From contig NZ_CP088020.1 of assembly GCF_021049245.1 (NCBI RefSeq), forward strand, positions 750,001 through 814,000: a stretch of DNA of 64,000 bases, in the 5' to 3' direction. A model generated the notes under the pieces. It worked only from the letters and a program-made list of their open reading frames with translations, did no database searches and was not told where the DNA came from. Shown here one piece after another: positions 1 through 8,827 of this stretch. The position numbers and the translations under genes are program-made. Source of the stretch: Radiobacillus kanasensis. GTDB taxonomy: Bacteria; Bacillota; Bacilli; Bacillales; Amphibacillaceae. Every line of letters starts with the position of its first letter. The first letter of the stretch is position 1.

Positions 1-62
1 TAACGATGCGATTAAATAATAGAACTTTTCTGAACAGCTTAGTACCTTAGGAGGAGACTACA

Positions 63-416
63 ATGAACTTTTTAGAAAAGATAACCGGCAGCGATATGAC
101 TAAAGCAATGAAAAGTTTTGAAGCGCGAGCAAAAGTCTTGCCAGCTGAATATCAAACTGCTTGGAAAGAAATTAATAGTAATCTCTGGATTCACGGGGAT
201 TTCACCGGTCGTAATCTGATGCCAATTCTTGACAGTGCTCTTGAATTGCTTGAAGTTACATCAGCAGACGGACAAAGCATCGAAGAAGTACTAGGAGATG
301 ATATCAGAAGCTTCTGCGCAGCGCTTGTAGGTGACGAAAGCGCAAAAAATTATAGAGAAAAATGGCGTGAGCAACTCAACAAGAACGTATCAAGAAAATT
401 AGGAGGTCTGAAATGA
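63..416 (+). CDS. DUF1048 family protein (first of tandem pair)
   Basis: A 117-residue soluble protein of the DUF1048 type, whose function is not established. The sequence shows the usual family pattern: a helical N-terminus, a central stretch around AWKEINSNLW, and a C-terminal segment around DDIRSFCAAL. The ATG follows AGGAGGAG with good spacing. Its stop overlaps the start of the next DUF1048 gene by 4 nt (ATGA), so the two are translationally coupled. DUF1048 genes commonly lie beside PadR regulators and DrrAB-type exporters, and an ABC exporter follows here at 1182. A regulator could lie just left of the window. Family assignment is from pattern recognition. Confidence 0.8.
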   Translation: MNFLEKITGSDMTKAMKSFEARAKVLPAEYQTAWKEINSNLWIHGDFTGRNLMPILDSALELLEVTSADGQSIEEVLGDDIRSFCAALVGDESAKNYREKWREQLNKNVSRKLGGLK

Positions 417-745
417 GTATCAAAAAAATCATCGAAGGTAAAAAAGAATGGAGAGCCCATGTTTCACGTGTCAAAGCGCTTCCACAAGATTACCAAATTG
501 TCTATAAAGAGATCCAAAAATATCTCTTCAAAATCGGTCCTGTTGAGCTAAACGAAGGTATCGGACTGCTCTCGGAAATTCTCAGCTTCTTTGAAGAAGG
601 AGCAGCTACTGGGAAAGGAGTGCTTGAAGTAACAGGAACAGACGTTGCTGCTTTCTGCGATGCACTGATTGAAGATTCAACAACTTATGCAGATCTCTAT
701 CAACAATTGGTCAATCAAAAAGTCGATAAGGATATGAAAAAATAG
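413..745 (+). CDS. DUF1048 family protein (second of tandem pair)
   Basis: A 110-residue paralogue of the preceding gene, sharing the layout xLPQDYQIVYKEIQKYL and then GTDVAAFCDALI near the C-terminus. The start ATG overlaps the upstream stop by 4 nt and is preceded by AGGAGG inside the upstream coding sequence. It is followed by GGAGGA and the ruins of a third copy. Function unknown. The pair probably belongs functionally with the ABC exporter 440 bp downstream, by analogy with other Firmicutes, but nothing in the sequence proves this. Confidence 0.8.
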   Translation: MSIKKIIEGKKEWRAHVSRVKALPQDYQIVYKEIQKYLFKIGPVELNEGIGLLSEILSFFEEGAATGKGVLEVTGTDVAAFCDALIEDSTTYADLYQQLVNQKVDKDMKK

Positions 746-759
746 GAGGAACGTAGTAA

Positions 760-1031
760 TTGACGGAAAAATTTTATCTAACTTTTGCCTAAGTACTGCG
801 CTAACCTCCCAAACTCGAAAGTATTAATTAAACTGCTCGGTTGTATGATTTTAACGAGTAGTTCGGAGTCGATGCGGCAGAAAGCAAACAAGTGCTGGAA
901 ATCATTAGGGATGACTTGGGGTTCTTTTCCTACGAACTAGTGGCAAACACTAAACCTATGTCGACATGTATCGTAAAGATTTGAAACAGAATATCATGAA
1001 AAAAGTAAAACCAATAGATAAATCCTACTGA
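760..1031 (+). pseudogene. Decayed third DUF1048 copy
   Basis: After a good GGAGGA site, a TTG codon opens a frame that soon stops. Further on, one frame reads ESKQVLEIIRDDLGFFSYEL and another reads VDMYRKDLKQNIMKKVK. Together these mirror the C-terminal half of the two intact DUF1048 proteins (VLEVTGTDVAAFCDALI, then YQQLVNQKVDKDMKK). At least one frameshift and several stops separate the parts. This fills the gap before the ABC transporter. I infer a tandem triplication whose last copy has died. Confidence 0.55.
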
Positions 1032-1181
1032 ATAGCTGGTTACAAATGTGAATGTGCCACCCTATAACTATTCAGTTATATTTTTAACTTAGTAGTAAGT
1101 AATACAGATTATCAGTCAGACTTATTAGGGGAGTATTGGCGTTCTAACGCCTTTCTGCGATTTTTATAAGGAGGAAAAAAG

Positions 1182-1943
1182 ATGAGCGATACAGCGATTT
1201 TTGTAAAAGGGTTGAAAAAATCCTTTAAAGACAAGGAAGTTTTAAGGGGAGTGGATTTTGAGGTGCAGCGTGGCGAAATTTTCGCACTGCTGGGCTCAAA
1301 TGGAGCGGGCAAGACAACAACGGTCAACATCCTTTCGACGTTGATGAAGCCAGATGGTGGCGAAGTAGGTGTTTGCGGCTTTGACGTCCAGCGTCAACCG
1401 GATCAAGTTCGCCAGAGCATCAGCCTGACAGGACAGTTTGCAGCTTTAGATGGCATGCAAACCGGGCGGGAGAACTTGATGATGATCGCCAAGTTGAGGG
1501 GAGTTTCCAATCCCGCTCAAGTCGCCGACAATCTGCTCGCAAGATTCAGTCTGACCAATGCGGCTAACCGCAGGGCGGATCAGTATTCCGGTGGGATGAA
1601 GCGTAGGCTAGACATCGCTATGAGCCTGATTGGCACGCCAGCAGTCATTTTTCTCGATGAACCGACGACAGGGCTTGACCCCGAAGCGCGGATTGAAGTT
1701 TGGAATACCGTCAAGGAGCTTGCCGGCAGTGGCACGACCATTTTGTTGACGACCCAGTACCTGGAGGAAGCCGAACAACTTGCGGACCGTATTGCCATCC
1801 TGCATGGCGGGAAAATCATCACAACCGGTACTCTTACCGAACTAAAAGAGATGTTCCCGCCAGCGAAAGTGGAGTATATCGAGAAGCAGCCGACATTGGA
1901 GGAAATTTTCCTCGCGATCATCGGCAAAAAGGAGGAGATGTAA
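1182..1943 (+). CDS. ABC transporter ATP-binding protein, DrrA-like
   Basis: ATPase subunit (253 aa) of a drug or lipid exporter of the DrrA/CcmA type. Walker A is GSNGAGKTT near residue 38, the signature is YSGGMKRRLDIA near 142, and Walker B is VIFLDEPTTGLD near 156, followed by an H-loop-like segment TTILLTTQYLEEAEQLADR. The usual C-terminal DrrA extension (VEYIEKQPTLEEIFL) is present. The ATG has an AAGGAGG site. The permease ATG follows the stop directly, so the two form an operon. Substrate unknown; multidrug or antibiotic export is the usual family role. Confidence 0.93.
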   Translation: MSDTAIFVKGLKKSFKDKEVLRGVDFEVQRGEIFALLGSNGAGKTTTVNILSTLMKPDGGEVGVCGFDVQRQPDQVRQSISLTGQFAALDGMQTGRENLMMIAKLRGVSNPAQVADNLLARFSLTNAANRRADQYSGGMKRRLDIAMSLIGTPAVIFLDEPTTGLDPEARIEVWNTVKELAGSGTTILLTTQYLEEAEQLADRIAILHGGKIITTGTLTELKEMFPPAKVEYIEKQPTLEEIFLAIIGKKEEM

Positions 1944-2693
1944 ATGAAAAGTAAAACAGGTGTATTACTAGGGCGTTTAATGCGCAACATCATGCGCAGC
2001 CCGGATACGGTTATTACGGTGGCGATTACGCCGATTGCTATGATGTTACTGTTTGTCTACGTTTTTGGAGGTGCTATAGAGACAGGAACAGACAACTATG
2101 TCAATTATTTATTGCCGGGTATCTTGCTGATGGCTATCGCATCAGGCATCGCTTACACTTCCTTCCGGCTGTTTCAGGATGTAAATAGCGGACTGATGGC
2201 ACGTTTTATTACCATGCCAATCAAGCGCTCGTCGGTATTGTGGGCTCATGTGTGGACTTCGCTTGTTTCTAATGCGCTAACTGTCGTAGTAGTTTTCCTC
2301 GTCGCACTCTTGATGGGCTTCCGTTCGAGCGCCGGTATCCTGGAATGGCTTGCAGTAGCCGGGATACTCGCCCTGTTTACGCTGGCGCTGACATGGCTGG
2401 CTGTCATTCCTGGATTGACAGCGAAGACTATGGAAGGGGCGTCAGCCTACTCGTATCCGCTGATTTTCCTGCCGTTTATCAGTTCGGCTTTTGTACCCAC
2501 CGAAACCATGCCTAAAATTGTTCGTGCATTCGCTGAGAACCAGCCCGTGACTTCCATCGTGAATTCGATTCGTGCCCTCTTGTATGAAGGGACTGTTGGC
2601 AATGATATCTGGACCGCGCTTGCCTGGTGCGTCGGTATAATGGTCATCTCATACTTCTTCGCCAGTAAAGTATTTAAACGCCAGTTAGGGTAA
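1944..2693 (+). CDS. ABC-2 type permease, DrrB-like
   Basis: Membrane partner (249 aa) of the preceding ATPase. It has about six hydrophobic segments, among them IAMMLLFVYVFGGAI, LLPGILLMAIASGIAYTSF and a last one near VGIMVISYFFASKVF, in the ABC2_membrane arrangement. The start codon abuts the upstream stop and its ribosome site (GGAGGAG) lies inside the ATPase gene, so translation is coupled. It likely exports hydrophobic compounds across the plasma membrane. The exact substrate cannot be told from sequence. Confidence 0.92.
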   Translation: MKSKTGVLLGRLMRNIMRSPDTVITVAITPIAMMLLFVYVFGGAIETGTDNYVNYLLPGILLMAIASGIAYTSFRLFQDVNSGLMARFITMPIKRSSVLWAHVWTSLVSNALTVVVVFLVALLMGFRSSAGILEWLAVAGILALFTLALTWLAVIPGLTAKTMEGASAYSYPLIFLPFISSAFVPTETMPKIVRAFAENQPVTSIVNSIRALLYEGTVGNDIWTALAWCVGIMVISYFFASKVFKRQLG

Positions 2694-2996
2694 GTACACC
2701 AATATGGGATAGCCATATCAATAGTCGGCCGTTGCGATGAATGTATTTGCTATCACATGGAATGATGCTTAAAAGCCGGGACAATTATGGAAACTCTTGA
2801 AATTGTTGAGGTTGGTGGCGACTCGATCACGTATGCCAACACGAGGTTTGCCATCCATGCATAGAAGAATTTACATCAGGTAGTGCTCTTTCATAGTAGG
2901 AGAAATTAAAAGAATAAAACCTATAGATACAATTGACAGTAAAAGAATAGATTCCGAAGCTAAACTGCTTTGGTAATCAATGTCATTAACTTAGGG
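2694..2996. other. Intergenic region, no intact gene
   Basis: About 300 bp without a supportable gene. One short frame from 2786 reads METLEIVEVGGDSITYANTR and then stops soon after. It looks like a gene fragment, but I cannot name the parent. Confidence 0.3.
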
Positions 2997-3040
2997 AACT
3001 ATGGATTACATTTCGGTTGGAATGTGATTCATAGTTTTTT
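2997..3040 (+). terminator. Rho-independent terminator
   Basis: AACTATG-GATTACATT, an 8-nt loop, AATGTGATT-CATAGTT and then a T run. This is a long near-perfect stem reading in the direction of the ABC exporter operon. Confidence 0.8.
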
Positions 3041-3046
3041 GGATTG

Positions 3047-3083
3047 AAGGAAAAATTTTTAAGGCTGCATGAACTTTTTCCTT
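3047..3083 (-). terminator. Probable terminator after lysR-type gene
   Basis: Arms AAGGAAAAA and TTTTTCCTT form a 9-bp stem just downstream of the minus-strand LysR gene. It is A/T-rich and could act in either direction. Confidence 0.5.
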
Positions 3084-3102
3084 TAACAAAATTCCATTGT
3101 AT

Positions 3103-3972
3103 TCATTCCCTGTTTCTATAAGATAAATATTCTAAAAATCTCTTGGACGCAAGGGAAAGTGATTTTTGCTCTCTCGTAGCAATACCAATATTTCTAAAAG
3201 CAGGAACTTCAAGCTCTTTTGCTACAATTTTGTGAGGAATACGCTGTAAAATCAATTCTGGTAATATACTGATTCCTAGCCCGTTTTCCACCATAGACAT
3301 AATGGCATAGTCATCCCAAGTTGTAAAATTAACTTGCGGTGAAATATGGTGCATCTCAAAAATTTCAGAGATTTCCGCTTTTGCTCCTTTTTCCAATAGC
3401 ATAAATGGACTGTTCAATAAGTCGTTGATAGGAAACTTTTCACAATCAGCAAGCGGATGATTTTGCGGAATCACTACCAGCAACCTGTCTTTCTCCAAAA
3501 ACATAGTTTCAAGTTCTGTTTTTGACGGTAGCCGCACAAATCCGAAGTCAACACGTCCATTTAGAATCCAACTTTCAATTTCTGTATAATCACCAAGCAA
3601 AAGTTCAAAATCTATCTTTGGGTAATCTTTCTTAAACATTCTAATAATGTTAGGGAGCCAATGGGATGCTACGCTGGAAAAGGTCCCAATACGAATCATC
3701 CCAGACTGCATATCGTGTAAGTCTTCGATCTGAGTCGTTAAGATTTCATGCTCATTACAGATTCGCTTTAATTGGGGCAGTAACTTTAAGCCATCCGAGG
3801 TTAAATTGATACCCGCACGTCCTCTTTCAAAAAGGGAAACCCCCCATTCCGTTTCTAAATCATTAATCATACGGCTTATCCCAGACTGTGTATAGTCCAA
3901 GCTTTGAGCAGCTTTTGTAAAACTACCTAATTCCACTACTTTGATAAACGCCATATATTTTTGGATATTCAT
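3103..3972 (-). CDS. LysR family transcriptional regulator
   Basis: A typical LysR regulator of about 289 aa. The N-terminal winged HTH covers residues 1-60 (FTKAAQSLDYTQSGISRMIN) and an effector-binding domain follows. I chose the ATG at 3972 (MNIQKYMAF) because GGGGAAGG lies just before it; an upstream ATG at 4011 has no ribosome site. It is transcribed divergently from the YbaK-like / EamA transporter pair, which it probably controls in response to a small molecule, as is usual for LysR genes beside EamA exporters. The ligand is unknown. Confidence 0.9.
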   Translation of the reverse strand: MNIQKYMAFIKVVELGSFTKAAQSLDYTQSGISRMINDLETEWGVSLFERGRAGINLTSDGLKLLPQLKRICNEHEILTTQIEDLHDMQSGMIRIGTFSSVASHWLPNIIRMFKKDYPKIDFELLLGDYTEIESWILNGRVDFGFVRLPSKTELETMFLEKDRLLVVIPQNHPLADCEKFPINDLLNSPFMLLEKGAKAEISEIFEMHHISPQVNFTTWDDYAIMSMVENGLGISILPELILQRIPHKIVAKELEVPAFRNIGIATREQKSLSLASKRFLEYLSYRNRE

Positions 3973-4097
3973 ACTTTTTCCTTCCCCATCTGTTTTTGTC
4001 ATACAAATCATGATAAATATTCGTTTTTGTAATATATGTCAACATGATATGTTATTACTATCTAAAATTCAAGTTCGGAAAGGAGAAGATATATAAG

Positions 4098-4636
4098 ATG
4101 TTCTTTGTGAGTGATACTATGGAAAAAGCACCAGATAGCTATAAGTCTCCGCTACAAGAAATGGTCTATGAATCATTGACAAAGTTACAGATTTCATTTC
4201 AACGAGTGAATACAGATGAAGCAATTTCAATGGAGGATTGTATCGAGATCAATCAAAAATTGGATATGAAAATGGTAAAAACGCTGTTCCTTTGTAATAG
4301 TAAAAAGACAAAGTTCTATTTATTTATAACTACGGCAGATAAGCCATTCAAATCAAAAGATTTAGGCAATGCACTCGGCATTTCCCGCGTATCCTTTGCT
4401 CCTGCGGAACTGATGGAAAGTATTCTGGGAGTTAAAATCGGTGCTCTACTGTATTTGGCGTTTTGATGGACAAAGACAATTCTGTGCAAGTTGTTTTTGA
4501 TAAGGACGTACTTTCGGAAGAATGGTATGGATGTAGCGATGGGACTACAACCGGATATATGAAGGTTAAAACAAAGGAAATCGTCAATAACTTCCTAACC
4601 TATACGAAGCACATTCCGACTGTGATTGAATTGTAA
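4098..4636 (+). pseudogene. YbaK/ProX-type prolyl-tRNA editing protein, frameshifted
   Basis: The first frame (from ATG 4098, site AAGGAGAAG) gives an aminoacyl-tRNA deacylase of the YbaK/PrdX type, with MKMVKTLFLCNSKKTKFYL and LGNALGISRVSFAPAELM. The frame breaks near 4443. The adjacent frame continues with STVFGVLMDKDNSVQVVFDK to a stop at 4636, which is the expected C-terminal half. A single-base loss or two-base gain explains the break. Family members hydrolyse mischarged tRNA in trans. The gene lies between a LysR regulator and an EamA exporter. Either a real pseudogene or a sequencing error. Confidence 0.75.
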
Positions 4637-4649
4637 AATTCAGAAAAGA

Positions 4650-5555
4650 ATGGTGATAAAAGTGAAAAATGCTTATTTCAAATATATAGCTGCTTTGCTC
4701 CTGTTTGGCTCAAACGGAATTGTTGCAAGTTATATTTTATTGAACAGCTATGAAATCGTTTTTTTGCGGACTTTGATAGGTATCATTTTTCTGATTTTAA
4801 TATTTGCACTATTAAAGCACAAAGTACAGTTTTGGAAAAACAAAAAACACTTTTTGTATATAGTGATTTCCGGCATGGCGATGGGTACAAGCTGGATGTT
4901 TTTGTTTGAAGCTTATGCAGAAATAGGTGTAAGTATTGCCAGCCTTGCTTATTATTGTGGTCCTGTTATCGTCATGGTCCTTTCTCCCGTTATATTTAGG
5001 GAAAAGATGACAAGTTCCAAACTACTTGGGTTTCTTGCTGTAATAATTGGAATGCTTTGTGTAAACGGGCAAGCTTTGTCACAGGATGGGAAATCTTGGG
5101 GATTGATTTGCGGAATATTATCGGCGATTACATATGCCATTATGGTGGTTTTCAATAAAAAGGCAAAAAGCATAACTGGACTTGAAAATGCCATGTGCCA
5201 GTTATTTACTAGCTTTATAACGGTTGCAATTTTTATAGGTTTAAAGCAAGGGTTTTCAGTTAACATTGTGCAAGGAAATCTGATACCCATCCTGATATTA
5301 GGCGTTGTATGTACTGGGATCGGTTGCTATTTTTACTTTTCTTCCATTGGTGGTTTGCCTGTTCAGACAGTATCAATCCTTGGATATTTAGAGCCGCTGT
5401 CGGCATTGATTTTTTCAGCTGCCATTTTAGGAGAGAAGTTAAGTCTTGTGCAAATAGCCGGGGCTGTGTTTATTTTAGGAGGTGCAGCATTCGGGGAGTT
5501 GTTTCGGTCGAAGAAAAACGAGCTAATGGAAGAAAAGGGAAAAGTGGCATTATGA
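4650..5555 (+). CDS. EamA (DMT) family transporter
   Basis: A polytopic membrane protein of about 300 aa with ten predicted helices arranged as two EamA repeats. The second repeat opens at SWGLICGILSAITYAIMVVF, and the end of repeat two carries the usual GYLEPLSALIFSAAILGEKL. An in-frame ATG at 4626 lies inside the upstream gene. I prefer 4650, with GTG 4662 also possible. It probably exports a metabolite or amino acid and is likely under the divergent LysR regulator. Substrate not deducible. Confidence 0.88.
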   Translation: MVIKVKNAYFKYIAALLLFGSNGIVASYILLNSYEIVFLRTLIGIIFLILIFALLKHKVQFWKNKKHFLYIVISGMAMGTSWMFLFEAYAEIGVSIASLAYYCGPVIVMVLSPVIFREKMTSSKLLGFLAVIIGMLCVNGQALSQDGKSWGLICGILSAITYAIMVVFNKKAKSITGLENAMCQLFTSFITVAIFIGLKQGFSVNIVQGNLIPILILGVVCTGIGCYFYFSSIGGLPVQTVSILGYLEPLSALIFSAAILGEKLSLVQIAGAVFILGGAAFGELFRSKKNELMEEKGKVAL

Positions 5556-5766
5556 TGAGCAGCATGGGGAAGGCTTCAAATGGTCATAGACATTTGATGT
5601 CATTTGTCGATTATTGAGATGGGTATCACTAACCGAAGAGGAAGGTTCTATTACTAAACTTTTGATCAGTAGAGCATAGTTCAATTACTTTATTTAGGCA
5701 TTGTGTAAAAAACTGATTTGAGAGGCATTGGATTTAGTAGTATTAAAATTATAAGGGGTAAAAGTA

Positions 5767-6276
5767 GTGAATGAATTTTATAAGGCGTTAACATATGTAA
5801 ATAAAAATTTTTATGAGCCAAATCACTTCATTATAAAAGCTATCCGAGAAGAAGCTCAAAATTCAGATTATGGGGCGGGTATATTTCAGCTAAACTCGAA
5901 ATCGGTTAGATTTAGAGTCGCAAAGAAAACTCCTACTAAGGTAGGACAGTTTGTTGCCTTCTGGGAAAAAGATAGGAATCATAAAAACCAAGCATTTTCA
6001 TATGAAAATGCTACTGATTTATTGGTTATCAATACCTTTACAAGTAAAAATTATTATGGACAATTCGTTTTTCCAAAAGAAATTCTTGTAAAACAAAATA
6101 TCCTTAAAACAGCCACTACAAAAGGGAAAATGGCAATTAGAGTTTACCCAAGATGGGAAAAACCAACGAGCAAACAGGCTATCGAAACTCAAAAATGGCA
6201 ATTAGAATATTTTGTTGAGGTGAATAAACGAAATCATTTACCCTTACAAGAACTATTAAGGCTATATTCTAACTGA
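5767..6276 (+). CDS. MepB family protein
   Basis: A 169-residue soluble protein matching the MepB family. The central RFRVAKKTPTKVGQFVAFWE and the later QFVFPKEILVKQNI are the family's characteristic blocks. MepB is best known as the third gene beside the MepRA multidrug regulator and pump of staphylococci, and its biochemical role is unsettled. Here it stands alone with a GTG start after AAGGGG. No mepR or mepA homologue is adjacent. Confidence 0.85.
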   Translation: MNEFYKALTYVNKNFYEPNHFIIKAIREEAQNSDYGAGIFQLNSKSVRFRVAKKTPTKVGQFVAFWEKDRNHKNQAFSYENATDLLVINTFTSKNYYGQFVFPKEILVKQNILKTATTKGKMAIRVYPRWEKPTSKQAIETQKWQLEYFVEVNKRNHLPLQELLRLYSN

Positions 6277-6286
6277 AATTCGATAG

Positions 6287-6345
6287 AACTAAGCCGGCTA
6301 ATAGTTTGTGAAAAAGCACTTAAACTAAACCAGCTAATAGTTTGT
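6287..6345 (+). repeat. Two 23-nt direct repeats
   Basis: AACTAAGCCGGCTAATAGTTTGT-like units lie at 6287-6309 and 6323-6345, differing at two positions and 36 bp apart. They sit between mepB and the IS110-family element. They could be a target-site feature of that element or an operator; I cannot tell which. Confidence 0.5.
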
Positions 6346-6462
6346 CAATATTTTTCAATAAAAAATATTAATTAGCCATGATATACTAAAAATGTTCATG
6401 CCAAATAACCTTCCACTTTACGTTAATTGGAAGGCTTTGTTGTATTTAGTTAGATATAGCTT

Positions 6463-7701
6463 TTAAGCTATATCTTGGAAAATAGTCTTGCTTTTTAGTA
6501 AGGCATAAATCCAATGTAAGAGCTTATTAACGCATGCAATAACTGCTACCCTAAAAGGTTTTCCTTCTTCACGTTTTTTATCATAAAACTCTCTTAGTCT
6601 TTTATTGCGTGCTATAATCTCATCTGTTGTTTTCTTTTTACGTGCATCACGAATACCACTTTGAACAGCCATGTACAAGGCATGACGTAGCCTACTCGAC
6701 CCACGTTTAGTGATTCGATTTACCGATGCTGTAAACTTACCAGAAGAGAAAACACTTGGATCCACTCCAGAGAATGCAACAAGCTTTTTGGCATTATCAA
6801 ACCGATCTATCTCACCAATTTCGGAAATAATCGTGGCGGCGATTTTCTCTCCGATTCCTGGAATAGACTGAAGTATATGATATTCTTCAATTTCCTTAGC
6901 TAGGGCATCTATTTCAACTGCAATCTTTGATAGATGCTCTTGGTATTGAAGAACGAGCTTAACTAATAAGTCCAGATTAAAAATATTACTCTGGTAGAGA
7001 TTATTTTGAAAAGGATTGCGAAGTGCTGCTTCGATTAGTCTTTTAGCCTTTTCATTTGCCCATTCATCGGAACGACTCATACATAGCGAAGCTATTTTCT
7101 TTGTTATCTCTTTTTCACTCGCACTTAACACTGCTTCCGAAGTAGGAAATGCCAATAAGGTAAGCAGTGAGACTTTTGAATATAAGCTACCAAAAACTCC
7201 TCTATATTCAGGAAATACTTGATCCAGAAGTGTGTGCAACTGTATTTTAATCTGTGCTGATACTTCAGCAATACTTTCTTGTTGTCTAGTTAGATTACGA
7301 AGGTTTAAGAGTTGTATCCCTCGTTTTTTATAAGGCTCTAACTCTTCCTTATAAAAAAGCTCGCAAAGGTGATAAGCATCAACTGCATCTGTTTTTACCT
7401 TCCGCAAACTTGAACTCTTGGCTCTATGTGAGATAAGAGGATTTACAACAATATAAACATAATTTTGCTCCTCAAGGAATTGAATTACAGGATAATGGTA
7501 GTGTCCAGTGGATTCTAAAACAACCGAAGGTTGATGACCGTCAGTTGAACTCTCTACTTCTTGAAGGAACTCTAATAAACTACCTAAACCTTCAGTATCG
7601 TGTTTGATACTAAAGCTCTTACGATATGGTTTGCCTTTATCTAAAAATGCTTGAACCTGACTTTCCCCTTTTGAAACATCCAGACCAATGACTGGATTCA
7701 T
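6463..7701 (-). CDS. IS110 family transposase
   Basis: Recombinase of an IS110-type element. The N-terminal RuvC-like DEDD domain shows D10 (GLDVSK), E65 (ESTGHYHY) and D107/D110 (KTDAVDAYHL). The C-terminal Transposase_20 domain has SIPGIGEKIAATIISEIG and a serine-containing NRITKRGSSRLRHALY segment. At about 412 aa it is full length. ATG 7701 is favoured because GGAGGAG precedes it; an upstream TTG at 7707 is less likely. IS110 elements lack terminal inverted repeats, so the exact ends are not visible. The enzyme appears intact. Confidence 0.93.
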   Translation of the reverse strand: MNPVIGLDVSKGESQVQAFLDKGKPYRKSFSIKHDTEGLGSLLEFLQEVESSTDGHQPSVVLESTGHYHYPVIQFLEEQNYVYIVVNPLISHRAKSSSLRKVKTDAVDAYHLCELFYKEELEPYKKRGIQLLNLRNLTRQQESIAEVSAQIKIQLHTLLDQVFPEYRGVFGSLYSKVSLLTLLAFPTSEAVLSASEKEITKKIASLCMSRSDEWANEKAKRLIEAALRNPFQNNLYQSNIFNLDLLVKLVLQYQEHLSKIAVEIDALAKEIEEYHILQSIPGIGEKIAATIISEIGEIDRFDNAKKLVAFSGVDPSVFSSGKFTASVNRITKRGSSRLRHALYMAVQSGIRDARKKKTTDEIIARNKRLREFYDKKREEGKPFRVAVIACVNKLLHWIYALLKSKTIFQDIA

Positions 7702-7915
7702 AATCAAATCTCCTCCTCTGTAATATAACTATTGTCGGTATCCCCTAAGGCTTCTTGTAATGTCATAGGTTCGCTTGTTAAACGGGATCTTTGTCCCAAC
7801 CAGCCTGAAACATGTTTATACAAGTAGGGGGTGAACAGTTTAGTTGACGGGATTGATTCCCACGGGTGCGACGTTCTACCCCGACTACCGTTATAATAAG
7901 ACCATAATAAAAAAG
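7702..7915 (-). ncRNA. Candidate IS110 bridge RNA region
   Basis: The non-coding stretch upstream of the IS110 recombinase contains several potential stems on the minus strand: GGGA-ATCAA-TCCC near 7845, GGGA-CAAAGA-TCCC near 7790, and the GTCGGGGTAGAAC block near 7880. In the IS110 group the bridge RNA that pairs target and donor DNA is encoded in this left end. The position and structure fit. The limits and the loops are my inference. Confidence 0.45.
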
Positions 7916-8056
7916 GTCAACCAGTAAATTCTGGCTAACCTTATATTACGAACTATAGGGTGCTTTACTTTAATAAGGCGAATACAACCTCGCTTCACTA
8001 TCGAGTAGTTTACTAAAAAATTCGCTTGTTATATTAAGATTATTGGGGGAGTGTTT

Positions 8057-8614
8057 ATGGATGTAAAAGTAGTATGGAATAACAAAGAACTATATGGTTG
8101 CGAGTACCTTAAATTAGGAAGAACTACCGAAACCCTCTTTGTTCAAAGTACAGTAATTTATGTAGGTGAAGGAAGGACTAATGCATATAATTTGAATTAT
8201 AACGTTGAATTAGATGAACATTGGCTTACTAAGAAGTTTAGTATTAATGTTGATAATATTTATAGTTTAGAATTACATACTGATGGAGAGGGAAGCTGGT
8301 TTAATAGTGATGGAGAATTAATTGACAGTCTTAACGGTGCGATTGACATAGATATTTCAGCTACTCCTTTTTCCAACTCTTTACCTATTAATAGAATTGA
8401 TTGGAGTATTAATCAAATAGAACACTTTCATATGGTCTATATATCAGTTCCATCTTTAGAAACGAAAAAGGTACCCCAATCTTATCATTACATTCGTAAG
8501 GAAGGTGAATTAAGATATTTCAAATACCGTTGTTATGATTATGAGACAACCATTTGTGTCGATTCAAATGGTTTAGTTGTTGATTATCCAAAAACCTTTA
8601 GTAGAATACTATAA
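8057..8614 (+). CDS. Putative glycolipid-binding domain protein
   Basis: A 185-residue protein matching the putative glycolipid-binding family (PF06475 type). It has the signature LNGAIDIDISATPFSNSLP, the following INRIDWS, and the C-terminal CVDSNGLVVDYPKTFSRI. ATG 8057 lies 5-6 nt after GGGGGAG; a GTG at 8051 lies inside that site and is unlikely. Family members are beta-barrel proteins with poorly known roles. It lies alone downstream of the IS110-family element with no clear operon partner. Confidence 0.85.
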   Translation: MDVKVVWNNKELYGCEYLKLGRTTETLFVQSTVIYVGEGRTNAYNLNYNVELDEHWLTKKFSINVDNIYSLELHTDGEGSWFNSDGELIDSLNGAIDIDISATPFSNSLPINRIDWSINQIEHFHMVYISVPSLETKKVPQSYHYIRKEGELRYFKYRCYDYETTICVDSNGLVVDYPKTFSRIL

Positions 8615-8827
8615 TGTTTAATTTGGATTTAATTCACTTAAATTAACGGTGCTAAAGTGGAGTGCTCGATTTGGTAGCTCCTATAACTTATTGAAGTAAC
8701 GGGCGGGTCAGTGAAAGAAGCTTAAAGTCTTATAGATACTAAGACTCGTTACGGGTAGTGTTCATTAGTTATGCAATAATCACAATACCTGGATCAAATC
8801 AGTAAACGAATTGAGGAGGTCTCGTTA

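Noticed and set aside
5309..5617. 102-codon plus-strand frame inside and after the EamA gene
   Set aside because: It overlaps the EamA coding region in another frame and has no family pattern.
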